A program made the position numbers and the translations under genes. A stretch of DNA of 64,000 nt, from assembly GCA_947629175.1 (NCBI GenBank), contig CANRCT010000009.1:1-64000 (forward strand). The letters are read 5' to 3'. Source of the DNA: an uncultured Muribaculaceae bacterium. GTDB taxonomy: Bacteria; Bacteroidota; Bacteroidia; Bacteroidales; Muribaculaceae. The notes beneath the pieces are model-generated. The model searched no databases. It had not been told where the DNA came from and worked only from the letters and a program-made list of their open reading frames with translations. Shown piece after piece: positions 17,941 to 25,366 of the stretch (position 1 is the first letter of the stretch; every line of letters begins with the position of its first letter).

Positions 17941-18783
17941 TCAGCTCCGACGCTTTTTTGCGGAGGTTGGCCGCGTCGGCGTCGGTCCTTCGTCGCCGTA
18001 AAGCTCTTCGCGTATCGATTCAAGCTGCTGTTGCAAGAACACATTGCGCTGCTGATCCGAAATTTTCTGGCGTGTGCGGTCATGAATGCTCTGCGCTATG
18101 TCGAGCATCTGCTCGCTGCGGGCCATGTTGGTAAGGAGCCTGTAGGCGCGTTCCTTTATGCGCGGCGTGGCAAGTATCTCTGTCTTCGCGCTCACGGGGA
18201 GCGGCATGTGGGTGGCGATAAGGTTGATGAGCAGTGTCGGATCGGAAATATCAACGATGTTGAGCACCATCTCGGGCGGTGCTTCCGTGGTCTTCTTCAC
18301 TATTTTCACTGCGGTATCCCTTACGGTGTTTACGAGCGCCACCATTTCCTTGTCGGTCATGCGTGCCGAAGTCTCGCGTATGGGTTTCACAGAGGCTTCA
18401 AGAGCTCCAGGAATAGACTCCATGCTCCTGACGTCTAGGATCTTGAATTTGCCATGCGCACGCACGATGGCTGTGGTCTTCTCATCAGGCATCTCAAGCA
18501 CCTTCACCACTTCGGCCATCACACCGTAGTCGCATAGCTGATCCGTGGGGAATTCCACTTCGGGGTCAGTCTGCGCCACTACGCCGATATATGTATGGCG
18601 TTCGGCTGCCATTTTGGCAAGTTCGCGCGAAAATTCACGTCCGAGACTGATAGGTATTGTAACGCCCGGGAATAATACAAGATCACGGGGGGTAAGCAGA
18701 GGCAGATTGTTGAAGTCGGGTTCGGTCATTTTTGAGGAATTATCGATCTCAATCTGGCCGACAGTCACTATTTCTTTGTTCAT
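17941..18783 (-). CDS. lon: Lon protease, N-terminal part (LON domain)
   Basis: The 280-residue first reading frame of the split lon gene. Residues about 25-225 are the LON/PUA-like substrate-recognition domain (begins around LPLLTPRDLVLFPGV), followed by the helical segment FLQQQLESIREELYGDEG that leads into the ATPase in intact Lon. The last residues (after GDEG) are out of frame relative to the family and end at TGA 17941-17943. Alone it lacks ATPase and protease activity. Confidence 0.75.
   Translation of the reverse strand: MNKEIVTVGQIEIDNSSKMTEPDFNNLPLLTPRDLVLFPGVTIPISLGREFSRELAKMAAERHTYIGVVAQTDPEVEFPTDQLCDYGVMAEVVKVLEMPDEKTTAIVRAHGKFKILDVRSMESIPGALEASVKPIRETSARMTDKEMVALVNTVRDTAVKIVKKTTEAPPEMVLNIVDISDPTLLINLIATHMPLPVSAKTEILATPRIKERAYRLLTNMARSEQMLDIAQSIHDRTRQKISDQQRNVFLQQQLESIREELYGDEGPTPTRPTSAKKRRS
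17953..17959 (-). other. Candidate -1 slippery heptamer A-AAA-AAG in lon
   Basis: On the minus strand the N-terminal frame reads GCA AAA AAG CGT CGG AGC TGA. The A-AAA-AAG heptamer is the same slippery sequence used by E. coli dnaX. A -1 slip here would join the N-terminal frame to ASELTMPEPV of the protease frame and give a 795-residue product. I see no convincing downstream stem-loop, so programmed use is unproven. Confidence 0.4.
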
Positions 18784-18912
18784 CTGTGGAGTCTCGTGAA
18801 AGATTCTGTTGTTGAATATGGATTATAGTTACGTGAAGTCGGTGATGCGAAGAAGAGATGAGCGCGGATCATCATTCCGCAAGCAGGAGCTTCACCGATA
18901 GTTTTGACATTG

Positions 18913-18920
18913 CAAATATA
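18913..18920 (-). promoter_or_regulatory. -7 element of lon
   Basis: TATATTTG on the minus strand, matching TAnnTTTG, about 130 bp before the lon start codon. No TTTG lies at the expected -33 distance; the leader would be about 120 nt. Confidence 0.45.
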
Positions 18921-19033
18921 GTGCCAAAATACCTTCTGGCAGTTATCCTGAACTCTAATCATTATGAAATTTTCAAAATTATGCTGTAAAACATATCGCT
19001 CCTTGGGCTCTCTTCCGTGGATTATTCCTACAT

Positions 19034-19066
19034 TGCACTCCGAAATTTCGGTGCATGGAGATGCAC
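19034..19066 (+). promoter_or_regulatory. Two overlapping inverted repeats upstream of the EF-G paralog
   Basis: TGCAC-t-CCGAAATTTCGG-TGCA (19034-19055) contains a perfect 12-bp palindrome. Its right arm GTGCA is shared with a second hairpin, GTGCAT-ggag-ATGCAC (19051-19066). The two folds exclude each other. They lie 35-67 nt before the ATG at 19101 and could be an operator or an RNA switch. Confidence 0.4.
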
Positions 19067-19100
19067 ATCAATGAAAAACTATTAAAACACCTCTAATAAC

Positions 19101-21257
19101 ATGAAGGTTTATCAGACCAACGAAATCAAAAACATTGCCCTTCTCGGTAGCAAGGGCTCGGGTAAAACCACACTCGCAGAGTCGATGCTCTACGAGTGTG
19201 GAGTGATAAAACGCCGCGGAACAGTCGAAGCCAACAATACGGTGTGCGACTATTTCCCCGTGGAGAAGGAGTATGGCTACTCTGTGTTCTCAAGTATTTT
19301 CTATGCCGAATTCCTCGGCAAGAAACTCAATGTGATCGACTGCCCGGGAGCTGACGATTTCGTCGGCAACGCCATCACGGCTCTCAATGTCACCGATACC
19401 GGACTCATCCTCGTCGACGCACAGTATGGAGTTGAAGTGGGCACGCAGAATATTTTCCGTACATGTGCCAAGCTCAACAAACCGGTGATCTTCGCTCTCA
19501 ATCAGCTTGACGGGGAGAAAGCCGAATACGACAACGTCATCGAGCAGATGCGCGAGATCTTCGGAAACAAGGTTGTGCCCATCCAGTATCCCCTCAATGT
19601 GGGCCCCGGCTTCAATGCAATGATCGACGTGCTTCTGATGAAGAAATATTCATGGGGGCCGGATGGCGGTGTGCCTGTCATCGAGGATATCCCTGCCGAG
19701 GAGCATGATCGCGCACAGGAGCTTCACCGTCAGCTCGTGGAGGCGGCAGCTGAAAACGACGAGTCGCTGATGGAGAAATTCTTCGAGGAGGAGCACCTGA
19801 CTGAGGATGAGATGCGTCTGGGTATCCGCAAGGGGCTCGTTGACCGTTCAATCTTCCCGGTGTTCTGCGTCAGCGCTCTCAAGGACATGGGCGTGCGCCG
19901 CATGATGGAGTTTCTCGGCAATGTAGTCCCCTTTGTGGAGGACATGCCAGCTCCGGTCGATTCTGCCGGCGAGGAAGTGAAGCCCGACAGCGACGGGCCG
20001 CTCAGCATCTATATGTTCAAGACTACCGTTGAGCCTCATATCGGCGAGGTGAGCTACTTCAAGGTGATGTCCGGCACGCTCACTCCGGGCGTCGATCTCG
20101 ACAACGTCAGCCGTGGCAGCAAGGAGCGCATAGCCCAGATCTACTGCGTGTGCGGTCAGATCAAGACACAGGTCGACAAGCTCTGCGCAGGCGATATCGG
20201 CGCCACCGTTAAGCTCAAGGATGCCCGCACGGGCAATACCCTCGACGCCAAGGGTTGCGACTATGCGTTCGACTTCATCAAGTATCCCGCTCCGAAATAT
20301 CAGCGTGCAATCCGGCCGGTCAACGAGGCCGATGCCGAGAAGCTCAGTGTCATTCTCACCCGTATGCACGAGGAGGATCCGACCTGGGAAGTGGAGATGT
20401 CGAAAGAACTGAAGCAGACCATCCTTTCGGGACAGGGCGAATTCCATCTGCGCACACTCAAATGGCGTGTGGAGAACAACGACAAGCTCCCCATCATCTT
20501 CGAGGAGCCCCGCATACCGTACCGCGAGACGATCACCAAGGCCGCGCGCGCCGACTACCGCCATAAGAAGCAGTCGGGAGGCGCCGGACAGTTCGGCGAA
20601 GTGCATCTGATCATCGAACCGTATACCGAGGGCATGCCCGCTCCTACATCCTATAAGTTCGGCAACCAGGAATACGTGATGAAGGTGCGCGACACCCAGG
20701 AGATCCCTCTCGAATGGGGCGGCAAGCTCGTCGTGTGCGACTGTATCGTGGGAGGCGCTATCGATTCGCGCTTTATCCCCGCGATCGTGAAGGGACTCAT
20801 GGACCGTATGGAGCAGGGCCCGCTGACCGGATCGTATGCCCGCGACGTGCGTGTATGCATCTACGACGGCAAGATGCATCCCGTTGACTCCAACGAGATA
20901 TCGTTCCGTCTGGCCGGCCGCAATGCTTTCAGCGAGGCGTTCCGCAATGCCAATCCCAAGATTCTTGAGCCTATATGTGATGTCGACGTGATGGTGCCTG
21001 CCGACGTGATGGGCGACGTCATGAGCGATCTTCAGGGACGCCGCGCGATGATCATGGGCATGTCGAGCGAGAACGGCTTCGAGAAGATCTCGGCCAAAGT
21101 TCCCCTCAAGGAGATGTCGAGCTACTCCACGGCTCTCAGCTCCATTACCGGCGGACGCTCGTCGTTCTCGATGAAGTTCGCTTCATATGAGCTCGTTCCT
21201 TCCGACGTACAGGAGAAACTGCTCAAGGAATACGCTGAAAAGCATACAGAGGAATGA
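19101..21257 (+). CDS. EF-G paralog (EF-G2-like translocation factor) lacking the catalytic histidine
   Basis: A 718-residue member of the EF-G translational GTPase family with all five domains: G domain, domain II (about 300-390), III, IV (around YRHKKQSGGAGQFGEV) and V. The G1 loop is GSKGSGKTT (17-25). The G3 motif reads DCPGAD (80-85) where canonical EF-G has DTPGHV, so the GTP-hydrolysing histidine is replaced by Ala84. The G4 motif is NQLD (134-137) rather than NKxD, and switch I is unlike that of EF-G. These features fit the second EF-G of Bacteroides, reported to translocate ribosomes without GTPase activity and to matter under carbon limitation. A canonical EF-G should be elsewhere in the genome. 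It is monocistronic, followed by a strong terminator, and divergent from lon. Confidence 0.88.
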   Translation: MKVYQTNEIKNIALLGSKGSGKTTLAESMLYECGVIKRRGTVEANNTVCDYFPVEKEYGYSVFSSIFYAEFLGKKLNVIDCPGADDFVGNAITALNVTDTGLILVDAQYGVEVGTQNIFRTCAKLNKPVIFALNQLDGEKAEYDNVIEQMREIFGNKVVPIQYPLNVGPGFNAMIDVLLMKKYSWGPDGGVPVIEDIPAEEHDRAQELHRQLVEAAAENDESLMEKFFEEEHLTEDEMRLGIRKGLVDRSIFPVFCVSALKDMGVRRMMEFLGNVVPFVEDMPAPVDSAGEEVKPDSDGPLSIYMFKTTVEPHIGEVSYFKVMSGTLTPGVDLDNVSRGSKERIAQIYCVCGQIKTQVDKLCAGDIGATVKLKDARTGNTLDAKGCDYAFDFIKYPAPKYQRAIRPVNEADAEKLSVILTRMHEEDPTWEVEMSKELKQTILSGQGEFHLRTLKWRVENNDKLPIIFEEPRIPYRETITKAARADYRHKKQSGGAGQFGEVHLIIEPYTEGMPAPTSYKFGNQEYVMKVRDTQEIPLEWGGKLVVCDCIVGGAIDSRFIPAIVKGLMDRMEQGPLTGSYARDVRVCIYDGKMHPVDSNEISFRLAGRNAFSEAFRNANPKILEPICDVDVMVPADVMGDVMSDLQGRRAMIMGMSSENGFEKISAKVPLKEMSSYSTALSSITGGRSSFSMKFASYELVPSDVQEKLLKEYAEKHTEE

Positions 21258-21308
21258 CCATCCCGGTGCGGAGCTGACGAACCACCCGCATCCGGCCGAC
21301 GTTAATAT

Positions 21309-21349
21309 GATGCAACCCCGCAGGCAAAAAAATGCCGCCGGGTTGCATC
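21309..21349 (+). terminator. Terminator after the EF-G paralog
   Basis: A perfect 10-bp stem GATGCAACCC / GGGTTGCATC encloses a further GGCA/TGCC pairing, and ATTCTCTTTC follows. It begins 52 bp past the EF-G paralog stop codon. Confidence 0.75.
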
Positions 21350-21367
21350 ATTCTCTTTCACGGTAAT

Positions 21368-21784
21368 ATGAAGATATTTTTTCCGGCGACTCTGTGCGCC
21401 ATGATTCTTGTAGCGGCGTCATGTACGGCGCGATATGATGCCTCGGAGGCCGACCGGCTGACTGACAGCATCGAGGCTGACTCGGTCTTCACACAGCATG
21501 ATTACGGGCAGATGATTGATCTTCTCGACGACGGTTACAACTTTATGCGGGTCCACGTGGCGCGTGCGGCATTTGAGAGCGATCCTTCCAAGGCTGTCAC
21601 TGATTTCATAAATTTCATGGGAGATTCCACTCTCAAGGCAGTGGAACGCAACTCACGGGTCATGATAGAGCGGTTGGAGACGGCTCCGCTTGATAATGCC
21701 AATGCGGCACGGTTTCGCAAAATATTAAGAAAGTATGAGCTGCTTCGGCAGTCGCTCGGCACAGATACTGTGCCTGAACGCTAA
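21368..21784 (+). CDS. Small lipoprotein of unknown function
   Basis: A 138-residue protein with a clear lipoprotein signal ending in LVAASC (Cys about residue 18), followed by a mostly alpha-helical, acidic domain without recognisable motifs. The ATG at 21368 begins the signal peptide; an upstream in-frame ATG at 21332 lies inside the terminator stem and is unlikely. It is probably anchored in the inner or outer membrane facing the periplasm. It is convergent with the aldo/keto reductase gene, 10 bp apart. Confidence 0.7.
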   Translation: MKIFFPATLCAMILVAASCTARYDASEADRLTDSIEADSVFTQHDYGQMIDLLDDGYNFMRVHVARAAFESDPSKAVTDFINFMGDSTLKAVERNSRVMIERLETAPLDNANAARFRKILRKYELLRQSLGTDTVPER

Positions 21785-21794
21785 GAAACGCGCT

Positions 21795-22766
21795 CTAAAA
21801 CTGTATCGACTCTTGCTGGCTGATTTCGGTGATATGGCGCATTTCGTCGGGTGAGAAGGGGCGGCTGTCGAGCGCATTGAGATTAGCGTCGATCTGCGCG
21901 GTTGAAGAGGCTCCGATGATTACCGATGTTACGCGGCTGTCGGCCAGAAGCCAGGAAACAGCCATGGCGGCGAGCGTCTGTCCGCGTTCTTTTGCCATGA
22001 TATTGAGCAAGCTGGCCGCTTCTACGCGCTCTGCGGTCACCTGACTTGATTTCAGAAATCCGGTAGGTCGCCATGCCCGGCTGCCTACGGGTATGCCGTG
22101 GAGATATTTGTCGGTCAGCAGCCCCTGTGCCAAAGGTGAAAAACATACTATGCCCGACCCGGCTTCCACCGCCATGTCGAAATTGGAGCTCATCGCCTTT
22201 GTGTCGAATATGGATGCCCTGTACTGGCTCACAAGGCAGGGCGTTCCGGAGCGGCGCAAAAGGTCGTAGGCCCTCTGCTGTTCGGCAGGAGGGTACTTCG
22301 ATATGCCGGCATACAGGGCTTTGCCGCTGCGGACTATATCTGCGAGAGCCAGCATGGTCTCCTCAATCGGAGTCACGCCATCGTACCTATGACTGTAGAA
22401 TACATCGAAATAATCGAGGTCGGTGCGTCGGAGGCTCTGATCGCAAGAAGCGATGAGATTCTTGCGTGAGCTGCCGTTGCCGTACACTCCGGGCCACATC
22501 TCATGCCCGGCTTTGGAGGAGATGAACATTTCGTCGCGGTGTGTATGCAGGTCGGTGCGAATGACGCGTCCGAAGTTGGTTTCGGCGCTGCCCGGCGACG
22601 GGCCGTAGTTGTTGGCGAGATCGAAATGGCAGATCCCTTTGTCGAAAGCATGCAGCAGCATGGCTCTTGCGTTGCCGAAGTTGTCGGTGTCGCCGAAATT
22701 GTGCCAGAGTCCGAGCGAGATTTCAGGAAGGAATATGCCGCTGTGGCCGCATTTACGGTAGTTCAT
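21795..22766 (-). CDS. Aldo/keto reductase (YghZ-like)
   Basis: A 323-residue TIM-barrel NADPH-dependent oxidoreductase of the aldo/keto reductase superfamily. The ATG at 22766 begins the first strand (MNYRKCGHSGIFLPEISLG). Family features are FDLANNYGPSPGSAE (catalytic Asp and Tyr), the lysine region SSKAGHEMWPG, the YFDVFYSHR histidine motif and the cofactor-binding VIIGASSTAQIDAN near the C terminus. The GPSPGSAE insertion is typical of the YghZ/L-glyceraldehyde-3-phosphate reductase branch and of voltage-gated K+ channel beta-like proteins. It may detoxify methylglyoxal or other aldehydes; placement next to tpiA is suggestive only. It has its own well-matched promoter. Confidence 0.9.
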   Translation of the reverse strand: MNYRKCGHSGIFLPEISLGLWHNFGDTDNFGNARAMLLHAFDKGICHFDLANNYGPSPGSAETNFGRVIRTDLHTHRDEMFISSKAGHEMWPGVYGNGSSRKNLIASCDQSLRRTDLDYFDVFYSHRYDGVTPIEETMLALADIVRSGKALYAGISKYPPAEQQRAYDLLRRSGTPCLVSQYRASIFDTKAMSSNFDMAVEAGSGIVCFSPLAQGLLTDKYLHGIPVGSRAWRPTGFLKSSQVTAERVEAASLLNIMAKERGQTLAAMAVSWLLADSRVTSVIIGASSTAQIDANLNALDSRPFSPDEMRHITEISQQESIQF

Positions 22767-22802
22767 ATGATATAAATAGAGTTGTCTGTCTGATCGTCTC
22801 GG

Positions 22803-22834
22803 CAAATTTACATAATGCCCTCACATTTGCCAAA
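22803..22834 (-). promoter_or_regulatory. Promoter of the aldo/keto reductase gene
   Basis: TTTG (22831-22834), a 20-bp spacer and TAAATTTG (22803-22810) on the minus strand match the Bacteroidetes consensus fully. The leader would be about 30 nt. Confidence 0.75.
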
Positions 22835-22924
22835 TAATCCCGCTATGATTGAGCCTTTTTGAAGATGAGTTTCTGCCGGTAAAAGAATTATCGGGGTAAC
22901 GGTCAATCGTATTGTTTTAATTGC

Positions 22925-22932
22925 TAACTTTG
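22925..22932 (+). promoter_or_regulatory. -7 element of tpiA
   Basis: TAACTTTG on the plus strand, 61 bp upstream of the tpiA ATG. The -33 region is not a clear TTTG. It is divergent from the aldo/keto reductase promoter in the same 227-bp gap. Confidence 0.55.
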
Positions 22933-22993
22933 CAATTGGAAATTAAAAGATTTCCTTAATTACGTATTAATCCAATAATCTTAAACAATAGAT

Positions 22994-23746
22994 ATGAGAA
23001 AGAAAATCGTAGCAGGCAATTGGAAGATGAACACCACCTTGGAGGAAGGTGTTGGCCTGGCAAAAGATGTCAATGAGGCTCTCAAGCACGCCGAAGTGGA
23101 GTGCGATGTAGTGATCTGCGTTCCGTTTACGCATCTGGCTTCGGTCAATGCAGTGATTGACACAAAGCTCGGACTCGGTGCTGAAAACTGCGCCGACCAT
23201 AAGAGCGGTGCTTACACCGGTGAGGTCAGCGCATCGATGGTCGCTTCCACCGGCGCCACCTACGTGATCCTCGGTCACTCGGAGCGTCGCCAGTATTACG
23301 GCGAGACAGCTGAAACTCTCAAGGAGAAAGTGGCTCTTGCACTTGACAACAACCTGACTCCGATCTTCTGCATCGGCGAGGTGCTGGAGCAGCGTGAGAA
23401 CGGCTCGTACCTCGACGTAGTCAAATCGCAGATCGAGGATGCTCTCTTCGGACTGTCGGCAGCTGAATTCTCGAAGCTGATTCTCGCTTACGAGCCTGTC
23501 TGGGCTATCGGTACCGGCAAGACTGCCACCGACGACCAGGCACAGGAGATGCACGCCCACATCCGCAGCGTCATCGCCGGCAAGTATGGCAAGGAGATCG
23601 CCGACAACACTTCGATACTCTACGGCGGCTCGTGCAAGCCCTCCAATGCCCGTGCACTCTTCGCTAAGCCCGATGTGGATGGCGGACTGATCGGCGGCGC
23701 ATCGCTCGACGCTGAGTCGTTCATGGGCATCGTCACCGCTTTCTGA
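22994..23746 (+). CDS. tpiA: Triosephosphate isomerase
   Basis: A 250-residue cytoplasmic TIM barrel interconverting dihydroxyacetone phosphate and glyceraldehyde 3-phosphate in glycolysis and gluconeogenesis. Signature residues are visible: VAGNWKMN (Asn and Lys of the active site), ILGHSERR with the electrophilic His, [13 protein letters not shown] with the catalytic Glu and the mobile loop, and the phosphate-binding [10 protein letters not shown] and GGLIGGASL. Length is normal. A strong terminator separates it from the SPOR-folE pair, which follows it in many Bacteroidales. Confidence 0.98.
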   Translation: MRKKIVAGNWKMNTTLEEGVGLAKDVNEALKHAEVECDVVICVPFTHLASVNAVIDTKLGLGAENCADHKSGAYTGEVSASMVASTGATYVILGHSERRQYYGETAETLKEKVALALDNNLTPIFCIGEVLEQRENGSYLDVVKSQIEDALFGLSAAEFSKLILAYEPVWAIGTGKTATDDQAQEMHAHIRSVIAGKYGKEIADNTSILYGGSCKPSNARALFAKPDVDGGLIGGASLDAESFMGIVTAF

Positions 23747-23775
23747 AGCTGATACTTCCTGCTGACAAACATTTT

Positions 23776-23817
23776 CCGGATCGTCCCCCCCTCTCGGCGG
23801 AGCGATCCGGATTTTTT
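23776..23817 (+). terminator. Intrinsic terminator after tpiA
   Basis: CCGGATCG pairs with CGATCCGG across a 19-nt loop and is followed at once by ATTTTTT. This is a classic GC-rich hairpin plus T run, 29 bp past the tpiA stop. Confidence 0.85.
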
Positions 23818-23820
23818 CAT

Positions 23821-23849
23821 AGATGTCTTGTAAATGCATGTCGACATCT
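23821..23849. repeat. Inverted repeat upstream of the SPOR gene
   Basis: AGATGTC (23821-23827) and GACATCT (23843-23849) form 7-bp inverted arms 15 bp apart. A direct repeat TGTAAAT occurs at 23829-23835 and 23849-23855, exactly 20 bp apart. It lies about 105 bp before the -7 element at 23955 and might be an operator. Confidence 0.3.
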
Positions 23850-23954
23850 GTAAATAGCTCATCCACTCTCTGAATTGTTCCGACTGATAACTATATGGAA
23901 GCTGAGGGTTGATGATTTATTATCCTCTCTGAAATTTTTATCAAAAAAAAGTAG

Positions 23955-23962
23955 TAACTTTG
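23955..23962 (+). promoter_or_regulatory. -7 element directly before the SPOR start codon
   Basis: TAACTTTG ends 4 nt before the ATG at 23967, so the predicted transcription start falls on or beside the start codon. No matching -33 TTTG was found. Confidence 0.45.
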
Positions 23963-23966
23963 CCGC

Positions 23967-24488
23967 ATGAAAATGACCGCAGACACCACATTACGCGCTC
24001 TTGCCATGGCCCTTGTAGTGGCAACGTCGTCCTCCCTTATCCTCAGAGGTCAGGACGAGGTGGATATAGTTGATCATATTACTGCCGACGGAGTCAATAA
24101 GATAGTGCAGCCGGAGGCGTTGCGCCGTCTTATTGTGCGACAGCAGGCAGAAGTGGCCGAAGAGAAACCGGGCATGGAAGATGGTGCCGAGTCAGATAAT
24201 CAGGTTGCAACAGGTGTACGCACAAAGACTGCCGGTTTCAGAGTACAGGTGTTCTCCGACAACAATCAGCGCACAGCCAAAAACGAAGCCCGCACCAAGG
24301 CGCGACATATCGGCGAGCGTTTTCCGGAGATGCGCACCTACGTCACCTATACTTCGCCTTACTGGCGGCTGAAAGTAGGGGATTTCCGCACACAGCGCGA
24401 GGCTCAGGCCGCCGCCGACGAGATCCGTCAGGCATTCCCTTCCTATGGCAAGGAGATACGGGTGGTGCGCGACCGGGTGAACCTTTGA
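23967..24488 (+). CDS. SPOR domain exported protein
   Basis: A 173-residue protein with an N-terminal signal peptide (about residues 1-28) and a C-terminal SPOR domain (about 88-170; starts GFRVQVFSDNN, includes YWRLKVGDFRTQREAQ). SPOR domains bind denuded glycan strands of septal peptidoglycan, so the protein likely localises to the division site or cell wall. The linker is acidic and disordered. It is 6 bp upstream of folE and probably co-transcribed with it; this pairing behind tpiA recurs in Bacteroidales without an obvious functional link. In-frame ATG at 23973 is an alternative start. Confidence 0.88.
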   Translation: MKMTADTTLRALAMALVVATSSSLILRGQDEVDIVDHITADGVNKIVQPEALRRLIVRQQAEVAEEKPGMEDGAESDNQVATGVRTKTAGFRVQVFSDNNQRTAKNEARTKARHIGERFPEMRTYVTYTSPYWRLKVGDFRTQREAQAAADEIRQAFPSYGKEIRVVRDRVNL

Positions 24489-24494
24489 TAAGGC

Positions 24495-25097
24495 ATGGAA
24501 TCAGTAGAAATGCACAATCAGTCACAACGTCTTGCGGATGACGAGGCTATCGCCCGTCTCGCAGAGTGTTACCGTCAGATTATAGAAATTGTAGGCGAGG
24601 ATTCCACACGTGAGGGGCTTCTTCGCACCCCTGTGAGAGCTGCCAAAGCGCTTTGGTATGCCACGGGTGGTTATCGCCGTTCTCTCGAAGAGACTGTAGG
24701 CGACGCCGTGTTTGAATGCCAGCAGCGCGAGATGGTGATCGTGAAGGATATAGAGTACTACTCGCTTTGCGAGCATCACATATTGCCCTTTTTCGGCCAC
24801 GTATCGGTAGGTTACCTTCCAAAAGGAAAGATACTCGGGCTCAGCAAGCTTGCACGCATCGTGGATCTTTATGCGCGGAGGCTGCAGGTGCAGGAGCGCC
24901 TGACCGACGAGATCTGTCAGGCGGTAGCTCGGGTGCTTCCCACCGACGGAGTGATGGTCAGCATATCGGGCGAACACCTTTGCATGAAGATGCGCGGCGT
25001 CGAAAAGCAGGATGCGGCTACCGTCACCATAGCTACCTCCGGCCGTTTCGTCACCGATCCCTCTCTTCGCGCCGAATTCCTCGCAGCCATCCGCTGA
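24495..25097 (+). CDS. folE: GTP cyclohydrolase I
   Basis: A 200-residue enzyme that converts GTP to 7,8-dihydroneopterin triphosphate, the first step of folate/pterin synthesis. Zinc ligands appear in SLCEHHILPFFG (Cys and His) and EHLCMKMRG (second Cys). KILGLSKLARIVDLYARRLQ and the QERLT motif are family hallmarks, and C-terminal TSGRFVTDP follows. Length is normal. It lies 6 bp behind the SPOR gene. Confidence 0.96.
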   Translation: MESVEMHNQSQRLADDEAIARLAECYRQIIEIVGEDSTREGLLRTPVRAAKALWYATGGYRRSLEETVGDAVFECQQREMVIVKDIEYYSLCEHHILPFFGHVSVGYLPKGKILGLSKLARIVDLYARRLQVQERLTDEICQAVARVLPTDGVMVSISGEHLCMKMRGVEKQDAATVTIATSGRFVTDPSLRAEFLAAIR

Positions 25098-25175
25098 CAG
25101 TTCCTGATATGTATTGATTGCTGGATAATAAAAGACATTTTAGCTGCTGATAGCCAGTAGGATAGCTGTTGTGAG

Positions 25176-25190
25176 ACAACAAATTGTTGT
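25176..25190. repeat. 15-bp palindrome upstream of the signalling operon
   Basis: ACAACAA-a-TTGTTGT, perfect 7-bp arms around one base, 72 bp before the -7 element at 25262. It could be an operator for a dimeric regulator. Confidence 0.35.
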
Positions 25191-25261
25191 TTTGGCACCC
25201 GCAATTGACGATGTGGGACTGCTTTTGTTTGACGCATTAGCGTTGGTTCAAGTAATTTTAC

Positions 25262-25269
25262 TAATTTTG
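25262..25269 (+). promoter_or_regulatory. -7 element of the kinase/AAA+ operon
   Basis: TAATTTTG with a loosely spaced TTGG about 17-19 bp upstream. The first gene starts at 25367, giving a leader of about 90 nt that contains a second palindrome. The 270-bp gap between folE and this gene holds no coding sequence that I can support. Confidence 0.45.
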
Positions 25270-25295
25270 TGATTAGTATGGAACGGGTGGTTCTG

Positions 25296-25310
25296 TTATG
25301 AATTTCATAA
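25296..25310. repeat. 15-bp palindrome in the leader of the signalling operon
   Basis: TTATGAA-t-TTCATAA, perfect 7-bp arms around one base, between the -7 element and the first start codon. Possible repressor site or short RNA hairpin. Confidence 0.35.
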
Positions 25311-25366
25311 TAGAGTCAAAGCTTTGTCTCAGACTACTTTTAACCTAATACCGCAAATACAGTAAT

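Larger units (their letters stand above)
16397..18783 (-). pseudogene. lon: lon: ATP-dependent protease La, split into two frames by a -1 shift
   Basis: Taken together, the two frames encode a complete Lon protease of 795 residues, normal for Bacteroidetes. The first frame has the LON substrate-binding domain; the second has the AAA+ ATPase and Ser-Lys protease domains. Reading breaks near 17986: the N-terminal frame runs on to a TGA at 17941-17943, while the conserved linker continues in the -1 frame as TDADAANLRKKASELTMPE. A dnaX-type heptamer A-AAA-AAG lies in the N-terminal frame 9 nt before that stop. The lesion may be a sequencing error, a true loss-of-function mutation, or a rescued frameshift. 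All catalytic motifs are intact. Confidence 0.75.
18784..19100. other. Divergent intergenic region between lon and the EF-G paralog
   Basis: About 317 bp with a minus-strand -7 element TATATTTG at 18913-18920 for lon and, near the right end, overlapping inverted repeats upstream of the EF-G-like gene. No reading frame in it resembles a protein family. Confidence 0.5.

Noticed and set aside
16397-18783. The two lon frames as two independent genes.
   Set aside because: Together they make exactly one Lon with no missing domain, and the conserved linker continues across the junction in the other frame; there is no promoter between them.
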